A DNA stretch of 64,000 bases from Natronomonas halophila (GTDB taxonomy: Archaea > Halobacteriota > Halobacteria > Halobacteriales > Haloarculaceae): the NCBI RefSeq assembly GCF_013391085.1, contig NZ_CP058334.1, forward strand, positions 1,364,001 to 1,428,000, given 5' to 3'. The stretch's first letter is position 1. Each line of letters begins with the position of its first letter. This document shows, piece by piece, positions 1 through 8,201 of this stretch. Below the pieces are notes generated by a model that worked only from the letters and a program-made list of their open reading frames with translations, was not told the DNA's origin and did no database searches. The position numbers and the translations under genes are program-made.

Positions 1-1777
1 TCGCGCCGGCGCCGACGAAGTTCCAGAAGCCGGAGGCGACGACGAAGCAGAAGGGAAGTCGGTAGGCGAAGCCGTCGGTGGCGACGAGTTCCCGGTAGCG
101 ATTGACGGCCTCGAAGAGGACGAACACGAGCGGGATGAACTCCAGCGTCGAGAAGACCGTCCCCAGCGGCAGCCACACCTCCGCGTGGCCGGTCCACCAG
201 TAGTGGTGGCCGACGCCGACGACGGCGGCGCCCATCACGAACAGCGCCTGAAAGGCGACGGCCTTTTCGGCTGACTCCCGGGAAAGCAGCCCCATCGAGA
301 CGAAGAGCACGGCGATGACGGCGACGACGAAGAACTCGAAGGCGCCCTCGACCCACATGTGGACGACCCACCAGCGCCAGAACTCCGTCATCACCATGCT
401 CGTTTCGGGCGTGTAGAGCATTCCGGCGACGAACAGCAGGCCGATTGAGCCGCCCGCGAACAGCGTCAGGTGCGCGAGGCCGAACCGTTCCTCGCGTTCG
501 AGCAGGGGCCGGAAGCCACGCGCCACGAGCAGGAGCCACCCGACCATCGCCCCCAGCAGGGCGACCTGCCAGAGGCGGCCGACCTCCAGATATTCGAGGC
601 CCTCGTTGCCGAGCAGCCACCAGTTGTCGATGAAGCCGTGTGAGCCCAGCCAGATGCCCGCCAATCCGCCAACGACGACGGCAACGAGGCCGCCGAGCAA
701 CCCCGTCACGTATCGACCCTGTTTCGGCGGCTCGTAGCCCGTTAGAAGCGGCGCGAGGAAGAGGCCCGCACCGAGCCATAGCGTCGTAATCCACATGATT
801 GCGAGGTCGATGTGCCACGTTCGAGCGAGCAGGAAGGGGAGCCACTCGAAGAGGTCGATGCCGGTCGCCTCCGCGAGGCCGAAAAAGCCCGCCCGCTCGA
901 CGTAGTAGTGGGAGATGAGCGCGCCGAGGAACGTCTGGGCGGCGAAGAGCCCCGCCGCGACGAGGACGTATTTTAGGGCCGCGAGTTGGCTCGGTGTCAC
1001 GTCGACGTCGCCGGGTGGTGGCGCGCCCGCGGCCGTGCCAGAGTCGACTTCCGGGAGTTCGACCGACCGATACAGCGCGACGCCGGCACCGAGGGCCGCG
1101 ACGAGCAGGAAGACGCTGACGACGCTCCAGGTGAAGGTGGTGCCTGTCGGTTCGTTGCCCGCCGCCGGGTCGTAGGGCCAGTCGTTGGTGTAACTGCCGT
1201 CGGCGCCCGCCCGGTCGGTGTGTGAAATCCACGCCGTCCACAGCGCGAAATCGGCGAACCGCTCGGCGGCCTCGGCGGTCGGTATCGTCCCTTCGGGCAC
1301 GCCGCGGCGCTCACTGCCCTCGTGATACCGGGCGACGTAGGTCGCCCGAACCTGCTCGTGGGCGTGGACCTCAGCGGCCGAGTACGACCGGGTATCGAGG
1401 TCGGCCCGCACCCGCTCGTCGATGGTCGCTTGCTCGCCGGCTGAGAGGTCTGCATACGCCGCCCCGTACTCGCGGTCGGCGTAGAACGCGCGCATGAATT
1501 CGACCTTCAGCGAGAGCGCGTCGGCGGTGAAATCCACGCCGAAGTAGGCGCCGTTGCCGAGAATCGAACCGTGGTTCATCAGGCCGTTGCGCTGGAAGAC
1601 GGCCTTGCCCGCCTGAATCTCGGCATCAGTAACGACCGGCCCCTCCGGTCCCTCGATTTCCTCGGGGACCGGCGCCGCGTTCTCGTAGGCGTGAAGCGCG
1701 CCGGCACTCATCACGACGAGGTTGACGACGAACACGACGGCCATCGCCTTCGCCAGCGTCGCCCGCCGGAGTTCCAT
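1..1777 (-). CDS. norB: Quinol-dependent nitric oxide reductase large subunit (3' end cut by window edge)
   Basis: Membrane haem-copper oxidase superfamily enzyme that reduces 2 NO to N2O with electrons from quinol. The first 592 codons are present, reading leftward off the window. After an N-terminal membrane helix (about residues 8-28) comes the extracytoplasmic segment with the NHGSILGNGAYFGVDF motif and a periplasmic-type domain, both typical of single-subunit qNOR. Further helices hold RTWHIDLAIMW, WWVVHMWVEGAFEFF and GVGHHYWWTG, which match haem and non-haem-metal ligand regions of qNOR. The start at 1777 fits a TATA-like element about 26 bases upstream (leaderless). A divergent family member acting as an oxidase is less likely. 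NarK at the other end of the window supports a denitrifying lifestyle. Confidence 0.88.
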   Translation of the reverse strand, partial: MELRRATLAKAMAVVFVVNLVVMSAGALHAYENAAPVPEEIEGPEGPVVTDAEIQAGKAVFQRNGLMNHGSILGNGAYFGVDFTADALSLKVEFMRAFYADREYGAAYADLSAGEQATIDERVRADLDTRSYSAAEVHAHEQVRATYVARYHEGSERRGVPEGTIPTAEAAERFADFALWTAWISHTDRAGADGSYTNDWPYDPAAGNEPTGTTFTWSVVSVFLLVAALGAGVALYRSVELPEVDSGTAAGAPPPGDVDVTPSQLAALKYVLVAAGLFAAQTFLGALISHYYVERAGFFGLAEATGIDLFEWLPFLLARTWHIDLAIMWITTLWLGAGLFLAPLLTGYEPPKQGRYVTGLLGGLVAVVVGGLAGIWLGSHGFIDNWWLLGNEGLEYLEVGRLWQVALLGAMVGWLLLVARGFRPLLEREERFGLAHLTLFAGGSIGLLFVAGMLYTPETSMVMTEFWRWWVVHMWVEGAFEFFVVAVIAVLFVSMGLLSRESAEKAVAFQALFVMGAAVVGVGHHYWWTGHAEVWLPLGTVFSTLEFIPLVFVLFEAVNRYRELVATDGFAYRLPFCFVVASGFWNFVGAGA

Positions 1778-1800
1778 GGCCGTCGCTGTGTCCGCCGCGG

Positions 1801-1809
1801 ACTTATAGG
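1801..1809 (-). promoter_or_regulatory. TATA-like promoter element of norB
   Basis: On the minus strand CCTATAAGT is centred about 26-28 bases upstream of the norB ATG. That spacing is expected for a leaderless haloarchaeal transcript starting at the initiation codon. Position-based inference only. Confidence 0.45.
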
Positions 1810-1900
1810 CTGGCCGTCAGGATTCCGGGGCGCGAAAAGAAACCGCAAACAGCGAACGGACAGTTGGGGTCGACTGCCCGGCGAGTGGACAGCGAAGGCG

Positions 1901-4900
1901 TTAGACGTCGGCGCCGACGAGGATAACGTCGTCCTGACCGGCGAATTGGGCTTCCTCGCCAGCGTACTCCTCGTCGTCGACGATATCGGCGATAGCGGGG
2001 CCGTAGTTCGTGACGTTGGAGTTCTCGACACCGCTGGGCGACTCGACGAAGTACGTGAAGGTGACTTCGTTGTTGTCGCCCTCGACTTCAGTATCGTCAA
2101 CCTCGCGGAACTCAACGACACCGTCAGCAACTTCCTCGCCCTCGCCGAACGGCAGGAGGCGCCACTCGGACGGGAACTGGTCGCGAATAACCGCGTCGTC
2201 GTCGAGGTCCGAGACGGTAATCTTGACCCGGTTGGCCTGATTACCGCTCACGACGCTGCTGTCGACCTGACGGGTCCCGCTAGCACTAAACGTCGGTTGC
2301 GGGAACTCGTCGGCGGGCGTGAATTCGACGCCAAGTTCGAAGTCGGCCTGCACGTCGAACCCGTTGACGACGCCGGGGACGTTGACGAGTTTCGCGACGA
2401 CGAACAGCGTCCGGTCCTCGGTGGGTTCGTCTTCGGTACCGCGGTCGATGCTGACCGACACCTCGGCGGTCCCGTTGGCTCCGACGGCGCTGTTGAGGAT
2501 GGTGGGTTCGCCGACGTCGGTCGGGTTCTCGGCGTCATAGACGAACAGGTCGATATGAGGGTCCTCAGCCGCCATACCGGCGTTGCCACCGCCGTAGGAA
2601 TCGAACTCGACGGAAGCGGTCAGTTCGCCGCCCGGAACCTGCACGTATCCGGCGACCGCTCGGGAGTCGAAGGGCACGTCGAGGCCGACCGTCTCCTCGT
2701 GGGTGACGCTCTCGGTATCGCCGCCGAGGCTGATATCCGTGTCGAGCAGGTCGCGAGTGACCGCGTCGACGGCGGCGTCGGGATTGACCCGGCCGTACCC
2801 CTCGTAGGGGTCGCGTTCGCCGTGGGTGTAGGTCGCCGGACTCGGCACCAGTTGGGCGTTGTGGTACGGTGCGGCGGTAAAGGCCGTCGTCGACGCCGTC
2901 GAGAGTATCGCCTGCTTGAGACGCATGGTCTCCTCGTGTCCCATCTCCTCGGAACCGGGTTCGGGCAGTGCGATGGTGTCGGGCGCGTCCTCCTCCATCG
3001 CCTGTGCGACCAGACCGGCAACGCCGCAGACGTACGGTGAGGCCATCGACGTGCCGCCGATAGAACGGTGGTCGCGCGGGACGTCGAGGTCGTTGCTGTC
3101 CGCGTCGCCGACCGGCGTGACGTCGGCGTCGGGGGCGGGGTTGGCGGTCGCTCGCACCAACTCGACGTTGTCGGGCGTCGGCGTGCCGACGCCGGGCACG
3201 TCGACCGGCGCGAGCGCACCGGGGAGGCCGAGAACGATGGTCGCGAAGGCGTCGGGCTTGATGTCGCCGCCCGGCGCCGTCACGTCCGGCTTGAAGTCAA
3301 AGCCGTCCTGGTTCTCGTTGAGTTGGCCGATACCGCCCGAGGAGTAGCCGGTGATACCGTCGAAGGGGTCGGTCGCGACGACCGATATCGCCTCGCCGAC
3401 CGCCGCCGGCTCCCCGTTGCCGTTGGCCGGCGTCCAGGAGTTACCGGCCGCAGCGACGGTGAGGATGCCGGCGTCGGCCATGCTCCGAATCGCCGGTGCC
3501 GTGCTCGGCATCGCGCCGAAAGCGCTCACCGGCGCGCCGAGCAGCGGCCCCCACGACATGTTGACCGCGCGCATGTTGAGCAGGTCCGCGGCCTCCTCGG
3601 CGAAGCCGCCGAGGTCCTCGGCGGGGCCGCTGAGGCCCTGAAATCCGGCGAGGCTGAAGTTCGGTGCGACGCCGCCGTGGACCGTCGTCTCGTTTTCGTC
3701 GTCGCTCTCGTCGAGCGTGGTCCGGTCGCCGGTCGTCTCCGCGGGGTGCTTGTAGGCACCGACGGCGATCTGTTCGAGGCGACCGATGAGCGGGTTCCCG
3801 GCCTGTGCCTGCTCGGCGATGGGAACCGCGGCATCCGTCTCGGCGGGCTTGACCCGAACCGTGTAGGTGGCCTCGCCGTCCTCGTGGACGGTCGGCGCGT
3901 CGGCAATCATCGAGTCGAATCGGAGGGGCGACTGGTGAACCGTCTCGCCGTCGTGGACGATTTCGACGACGACACCGTCACCGATGGCGCTGGCGAAGAC
4001 GCTCGTGCCGGCGCGGGCGGTGACCTCGTATTCGAGGAAATCCGTCGGAACGACCGTCGCGTTCTCCTCGTAGACCTCCGTTCGGTCGGGGTCGATGGTC
4101 GAGGCGCGGCCGGTCGCAGTCATGATACCCGAGACGTGCGTCCCGTGGCCGTTCTGGTCGCGCGGGATGTCGAAGGCACCGTAACGCGTCGTCTCGCTGT
4201 ACCAGGCGACGGTCTTCGGTGTTTCCGTCGTGAAGTCGGACCCCTCCTCCGGAAGCAGCGTCCCGTCGAAGTCGTCGAACTCGACGACGGTGTCGGTCTT
4301 CGTCTCCTCGGTAGCGAGGAGTTTCTGTAATTTGACGTCGATATTCCAGGAGGCGATCCCTCGCCACGTAGTGACCTCGAAGCGGTAGGTTTCGTCGGCC
4401 TCAACTTCGATTTCGAGTTCGTGTTCGTTGCTGCTGGCGACGGTCAGGCCGTCGGGGCCGAAACTCGCGACGTTGGTGTACCCGTCGCCGGTCTGCCGCT
4501 GGAGGGTGGCCTCGACGCTCGCGACCTGTGCCTCGGGCGTGTCAGCGTTCCAGGAGAGGGTCGCGGAGATGCCGTGACCAGCGATTTCCTCGTCGTCTTC
4601 TGGGTCCTGAGCCGGAAGTTCGAACGTCGCGGTCTGGTTCGTCAACCCGACTGCGCCGGCACCGGCGTTCTGGCCGCTGAAGGACTTCGCATCGAACGTC
4701 ACCGGGTTGGTTACCGAGACCTCTTTTTCCACCTTATCAACGCTCTGGACTTCGAGTCCCCCGTTTCCGTCAGGAGAAAGTCGAGCGCCGTTCCAGGGCC
4801 CGAGGTCAGGGTGTCGGGCGGAGACGCCGGAGTCGGTCAGTCCGAGCGTCCGGTCCGGGCGGCCCCGGTAGCCTTTCTCCCAGACCTTCTTCGCTTCAGC

Positions 4901-5062
4901 GACCCGCCAGTTCAGGAGGCGGTCGTCGAGCGGGCCGATATCGGCTGCCGCCGAGCCGACGGCGTTCGCGCCGAGCAACCCGGCGCCAGCGACGGCACCG
5001 GACGCCTTCATGAACGTCCGCCGAGAGAAGTTCGTTCCGTCGTCGTTCTGCTGTCCACTCAT
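1901..5062 (-). CDS. Tat-exported subtilisin-like serine protease (S8) with inserted domains
   Basis: Secreted endopeptidase of 1,053 residues. The start at 5062 is chosen because it puts the twin-arginine motif SRRTFMK at residues 13-19, followed by an alanine/glycine hydrophobic core; an in-frame start 25 codons upstream would bury it. The catalytic triad is visible: Asp77 in LTDSGVSARHPDL, His306 in NGHGTHVSG, Ser672 in GGTSMASP, with oxyanion Asn541 in AAAGNS. The Asp-His spacing (about 229 residues) is far above the roughly 30 of classical subtilisins, so a beta-rich domain is inserted there, and a second insertion lies between residues 315 and 465. The C-terminal ~100 residues form a beta domain that also ends the CocE-type hydrolase at 21213-23150. 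Monocistronic. Confidence 0.9.
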   Translation of the reverse strand: MSGQQNDDGTNFSRRTFMKASGAVAGAGLLGANAVGSAAADIGPLDDRLLNWRVAEAKKVWEKGYRGRPDRTLGLTDSGVSARHPDLGPWNGARLSPDGNGGLEVQSVDKVEKEVSVTNPVTFDAKSFSGQNAGAGAVGLTNQTATFELPAQDPEDDEEIAGHGISATLSWNADTPEAQVASVEATLQRQTGDGYTNVASFGPDGLTVASSNEHELEIEVEADETYRFEVTTWRGIASWNIDVKLQKLLATEETKTDTVVEFDDFDGTLLPEEGSDFTTETPKTVAWYSETTRYGAFDIPRDQNGHGTHVSGIMTATGRASTIDPDRTEVYEENATVVPTDFLEYEVTARAGTSVFASAIGDGVVVEIVHDGETVHQSPLRFDSMIADAPTVHEDGEATYTVRVKPAETDAAVPIAEQAQAGNPLIGRLEQIAVGAYKHPAETTGDRTTLDESDDENETTVHGGVAPNFSLAGFQGLSGPAEDLGGFAEEAADLLNMRAVNMSWGPLLGAPVSAFGAMPSTAPAIRSMADAGILTVAAAGNSWTPANGNGEPAAVGEAISVVATDPFDGITGYSSGGIGQLNENQDGFDFKPDVTAPGGDIKPDAFATIVLGLPGALAPVDVPGVGTPTPDNVELVRATANPAPDADVTPVGDADSNDLDVPRDHRSIGGTSMASPYVCGVAGLVAQAMEEDAPDTIALPEPGSEEMGHEETMRLKQAILSTASTTAFTAAPYHNAQLVPSPATYTHGERDPYEGYGRVNPDAAVDAVTRDLLDTDISLGGDTESVTHEETVGLDVPFDSRAVAGYVQVPGGELTASVEFDSYGGGNAGMAAEDPHIDLFVYDAENPTDVGEPTILNSAVGANGTAEVSVSIDRGTEDEPTEDRTLFVVAKLVNVPGVVNGFDVQADFELGVEFTPADEFPQPTFSASGTRQVDSSVVSGNQANRVKITVSDLDDDAVIRDQFPSEWRLLPFGEGEEVADGVVEFREVDDTEVEGDNNEVTFTYFVESPSGVENSNVTNYGPAIADIVDDEEYAGEEAQFAGQDDVILVGADV

Positions 5063-5216
5063 AACGTACCGTCGCGTACCGACTATCACTAAAAAGGGAT
5101 TCTGACAAAACCGTCCAAACCACGATGTGAAAACCACTCAAACACCCGTATGAATCTGTTTAACTCCGAAATAAACCATTTCGTTGCTCCCGTTATTCCG
5201 GTTGCCTCACCCGGCA

Positions 5217-5225
5217 ATTTAAATA
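5217..5225 (+). promoter_or_regulatory. TATA-like element upstream of ubaA
   Basis: ATTTAAATA sits about 55 bases upstream of the ubaA ATG in the intergenic region shared with the divergent protease gene. It would place transcription start near 5245-5250, giving a leader of about 25-30 bases. Inference from position and composition. Confidence 0.35.
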
Positions 5226-5276
5226 CCCACCTCCGCATCCAGCGGTGATTTATGGGTTTAGCCGCTATGTGTCGGT

Positions 5277-6092
5277 ATGACCGACCTCTCGCTGGATGCG
5301 AACCAACTCGACCGCTACTCCCGCCACATCATCATGGACGACGTGGGGCCGGAGGGCCAGAAGGAACTCCTCGATTCGCGCGTCCTCTGTATCGGCGCAG
5401 GGGGCCTCGGCTCGCCCATCATCCAGTATCTCGCCGCCGCGGGCGTCGGCACCCTCGGCATCGTCGACGACGACGTCGTCGAGCGGTCGAACCTCCAGCG
5501 GCAGGTCATCCACGGCGACGCCGACGTCGGCCGGCCGAAGGTCGACTCAGCCGCCGAATTCGTCGCGGACCTCAACCCCGACGTGACCGTCGAAACCCAC
5601 GAACTCCGGCTGGATCCGAGCAACATCGACGAGTTCCTCGAGGAGTACGACGTGGTGGTCGACGGCTCCGACAACTTCGCGACGCGGTATCTCGTTAACG
5701 ACGCCTGCACGCTCGCGGGCGTGCCCTTCGCCCACGGCGCCATCCTCCGGTTCGAGGGTCAGATTACCACCTTCGAGGCCAACGAGGACGGCCCCTGCTA
5801 TCGGTGTCTCTTCCCGGAGGCGCCCGAACCCGGCACCGTTCCCGACTGTGCGACGGCGGGTGTCCTCGGCGTTCTCCCGGGCACCGTCGGCTGTATTCAG
5901 GCGACCGAAGCCGTCAAACTCGTCCTCGGCTACGGCGAGACGCTGGACGGCCGGATGCTCTTCTACGACGCCGCGGACATGACCTTCGAGGAAATACAGG
6001 TCGAACCACGACCCGACTGTCCCGTCTGCAGCGACGGCGGCATCGAGTCGATTCACGACGTGAGCTACGAATCGACTTGCGCGATTCAGTAG
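5277..6092 (+). CDS. ubaA: SAMP-activating E1-like enzyme UbaA (ThiF/MoeB family)
   Basis: Adenylates the C-terminal glycine of small archaeal modifier proteins (SAMPs) for protein conjugation and for sulfur transfer in tRNA thiolation and molybdopterin synthesis; cytoplasmic. The 271-residue protein has the nucleotide-binding GAGGLGSP at 40-47, DDDVVERSNLQRQ at 64-76, two zinc-binding CxxC pairs (C174/C177 and C248/C251), and a candidate catalytic cysteine, C191, in VPDCATAGVLG. Haloferax UbaA has its active-site Cys at the equivalent place. A JAMM desampylase lies less than 1 kb downstream on the opposite strand. Archaeal ThiF/MoeB homologues are hard to separate from UbaA by sequence, but in haloarchaea a single enzyme normally covers these roles. 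Confidence 0.9.
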   Translation: MTDLSLDANQLDRYSRHIIMDDVGPEGQKELLDSRVLCIGAGGLGSPIIQYLAAAGVGTLGIVDDDVVERSNLQRQVIHGDADVGRPKVDSAAEFVADLNPDVTVETHELRLDPSNIDEFLEEYDVVVDGSDNFATRYLVNDACTLAGVPFAHGAILRFEGQITTFEANEDGPCYRCLFPEAPEPGTVPDCATAGVLGVLPGTVGCIQATEAVKLVLGYGETLDGRMLFYDAADMTFEEIQVEPRPDCPVCSDGGIESIHDVSYESTCAIQ

Positions 6093-6107
6093 GTGGCCAC
6101 AGGCGGA

Positions 6108-6755
6108 TTACTCCGCTTCCTCGACGGGCGCGCCGGGCGCGTTCCGGCGGACGCTCCGCAGTCCCTGTTTGGCCTTCTGTTTCGAGGAATAGCCCTGTCC
6201 GCTGTCGGCGATGATGTTCCCGTTGTCGTGGCGGAGTCGCCAGCGATACTCGCCCGCCGAGTCCTCGAAGAGTTCGAAGGTGGCGTTGCTGCCGCCCTCC
6301 GAAGGAGCCTCGGCGTCGGTCGTCCGGTCGTCGAGGAACGCCCCCGAAGCGTTGGCCTTGACGCTCTCGATGCCGCCTTCGGCGTTGTCCTTCGAGGAGT
6401 AGCCCTCGCCGGAATCGGCGATGATGTTGCCGTTGCGGTGGCGGAGCCGCCAGCGATACTCGCCCGCCGAGTCCTCGTAGAGTTCGAAGGCGGCCTTGCT
6501 CGCGTCGGCCGCGGTGTCGACGGCGCCGTCGCCTTCCGGCCAGTCGAGTTCGAATTCGAGGCTGACGGTGCCGTTCTCGCGTTCGACTTCGATTTCCATC
6601 TCCGGTTCGGCCGGCGGATTGACGGTCACGCTTCCCTCGTCATCGACGGGAACGGGGTCGCCGTCGGCGAGTGCGTCGGCGACGCGTCGGAAGTACGACG
6701 CGATTGCTCGACGGCTCCAGACACCCTTCGATTCGTAAATCGTCTCCTCGGACAT
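6108..6755 (-). CDS. Amphi-Trp domain protein with two DUF1508 (YegP-like) repeats
   Basis: Protein of 215 residues, function unknown. Residues 1-80 resemble the amphi-Trp domain (IYESKGVWSRRAIASYFRRV followed by acidic beta strands ending at LEFELDWPEG). Then come two copies of a DUF1508 unit, each with EYRWRLRH, NGNIIADSG and a GYSSK segment, about 65 residues apart. DUF1508 units form small beta-alpha folds in YegP-like proteins of unclear role. The gene is convergent with ubaA (15 bases between stops) and runs in the same direction as the JAMM protease upstream, 60 bases away, so it may be cotranscribed with it. Confidence 0.75.
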   Translation of the reverse strand: MSEETIYESKGVWSRRAIASYFRRVADALADGDPVPVDDEGSVTVNPPAEPEMEIEVERENGTVSLEFELDWPEGDGAVDTAADASKAAFELYEDSAGEYRWRLRHRNGNIIADSGEGYSSKDNAEGGIESVKANASGAFLDDRTTDAEAPSEGGSNATFELFEDSAGEYRWRLRHDNGNIIADSGQGYSSKQKAKQGLRSVRRNAPGAPVEEAE

Positions 6756-6815
6756 ACGATGGTATTGGCGCGACTGTCGGTTAACTGTGCGTGTCGGAAT
6801 ACCGAACCGTCGGAC

Positions 6816-7235
6816 TCACTCGTCGGCAGTTATCTCGACGGACTCGGCCTCGAAGGCCTCACCCGTCCAGCGCCAACTCCCGAGTTCGGCCTCGTCGCCG
6901 GCCAACGAAACGATGACGTAGGAGTGGCCGGGCCATGCGGCCAGACGGGCGTCCGTTTCGCTTGGCCCGGTCGGCCCGCGCGGGTGGGAATGATAGAAGC
7001 CGACCACGTCGAGGCCCGCGTCGTCGATGCGTTCCAGCAGGTCCAGTTCCTCAGACGGCGCGATTTCGTAGCGCGTTTCGGGCGCCTCCGCGGCGTTCTC
7101 TGCCGTATAAACCCGTCCGACGGTCGAGCGGTCGTCGCCGCGGGCGCCGGCCAACACGCCGACGACTTCCTCGGGCGCGCCCTCCCGGGCGTGAGCGATG
7201 ATATCCTCTCGGAGAGCAGCGGGCAACGCCAACAT
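6816..7235 (-). CDS. JAMM/MPN+ metalloprotease, probable desampylase
   Basis: Zinc isopeptidase of 139 residues that would cleave SAMP modifiers from proteins, as HvJAMM1 does in Haloferax. The MPN+ signature is complete: Glu22/Glu23 in PEEVVGVLAG, His82 and His84 in FYHSHPRGP, Ser92 and Asp95 in PSETD. The length is that of a stand-alone archaeal JAMM domain. The ATG lies one base after the stop of the cobalamin-binding protein gene, so the two are likely translated from one transcript. The nearby ubaA supports the sampylation assignment. Confidence 0.85.
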   Translation of the reverse strand: MLALPAALREDIIAHAREGAPEEVVGVLAGARGDDRSTVGRVYTAENAAEAPETRYEIAPSEELDLLERIDDAGLDVVGFYHSHPRGPTGPSETDARLAAWPGHSYVIVSLAGDEAELGSWRWTGEAFEAESVEITADE

Positions 7236-7236
7236 C

Positions 7237-8148
7237 TCAGGCCGGACGTTTCGCCAGCGAGGTGGCCATCCACTCCTCGGGCACGTCGAAGCCCTCCGGT
7301 TGGATGAGCGCCGCCAGCGCCTCCAGCGTGTCGACGACGCGCGGCCCCGGGCGGTTCATGAGGTGGTGGCCGTCGACCGCGTAGGCGCGGTTCATCCGGA
7401 CCGCTCGGAGTTGCTGCCAGCCTTCGCGGTCGGTCAGGTCATCGAGGTTCTCGAACGTCTGGTCGAGTTCGAAGCCACAGGGCGCGGCGACGAGGATATC
7501 GGGGTCGTACTCCCTGATTTCGGCCCACTCGCGTGGCGTCGAGGCGTCGGCGGGGTCCGCGAGGCCGTAAGTCCCGCCAGCAATCTCGACCAGTTCGGGC
7601 ACCCAGTGGCCGGCGACCATTACGGAGTCCATCCAGTCGAGAACAGCTACCTCCGGGCTGAACGGCATCTCCTCGGCCCGCTCGGCGACGGAGTCGACGC
7701 GGGCCTGAAGGTCCGCGAGGAGGTCGCTGGCCCGCTCCTCGCGGTCCAGCGCGGCGCCGATGCGACGGATATCCCCGAAGATGTCATCGAGGCTGTGGGG
7801 GTCGGTTGTCAGGATTTCACAATCGAGGTCCAACGCCTCGATGGCATCCTCGACGACGACCGTATCGACCGCACACACCTCACAGATGCCCTGCGAGATG
7901 ACGAGGTCGGGGTCCGCGTCGGCCAGCGCCTCGCGGTCGATTTCGTAGACGCCGCCCTCGGTTTCGGCCTGCTGGACCTGCTGGTCGATGTCGCCGCTGG
8001 TCGCGTCGGCGTCGATTCGCGACTCGACGACGCTCGGGCGGTCGGCCGCCTCGGGCGGGAAGTCACATTCGTGAGAGGTTGCCACCGGCTCGACGCCGAG
8101 CGCATAGACGATTTCGGTCGCCGAGGGCAGCAGGGAGACGACGCGCAT
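7237..8148 (-). CDS. Cobalamin-binding / TroA-like periplasmic-binding-fold protein
   Basis: 303-residue protein of the BtuF/FepB-like helical-backbone binding-protein superfamily. It starts MRVVSLLPSATEIVYALG and contains SQGICEVCAVD and WMDSVMVAGHWVPELVEIAGG, typical of proteins annotated as cobalamin-binding. There is no signal peptide or lipobox, so unlike BtuF it appears cytoplasmic; this is usual for this archaeal subgroup and leaves its role uncertain (corrinoid handling is the usual suggestion). No ABC permease or ATPase is adjacent. It heads a two-gene operon with the JAMM protease, with one base between genes. Confidence 0.75.
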   Translation of the reverse strand: MRVVSLLPSATEIVYALGVEPVATSHECDFPPEAADRPSVVESRIDADATSGDIDQQVQQAETEGGVYEIDREALADADPDLVISQGICEVCAVDTVVVEDAIEALDLDCEILTTDPHSLDDIFGDIRRIGAALDREERASDLLADLQARVDSVAERAEEMPFSPEVAVLDWMDSVMVAGHWVPELVEIAGGTYGLADPADASTPREWAEIREYDPDILVAAPCGFELDQTFENLDDLTDREGWQQLRAVRMNRAYAVDGHHLMNRPGPRVVDTLEALAALIQPEGFDVPEEWMATSLAKRPA

Positions 8149-8201
8149 ACGCCGTGTTTGGTCTCCAGCGAATTAAAGGGCACCCGGCGCGACCATCGAC
8201 C

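Noticed and set aside
1571-3040. Long plus-strand open frame (489 codons) opposite the subtilase and norB genes
   Set aside because: It is the antisense shadow of two well-supported genes; its sequence is Val/Arg/Gly-rich without motifs, and high GC removes stop codons from opposite frames.
3068-4330. Plus-strand frame of 420 codons within the protease gene
   Set aside because: Antisense to a catalytic region with intact Asp/His/Ser motifs; no recognisable protein.
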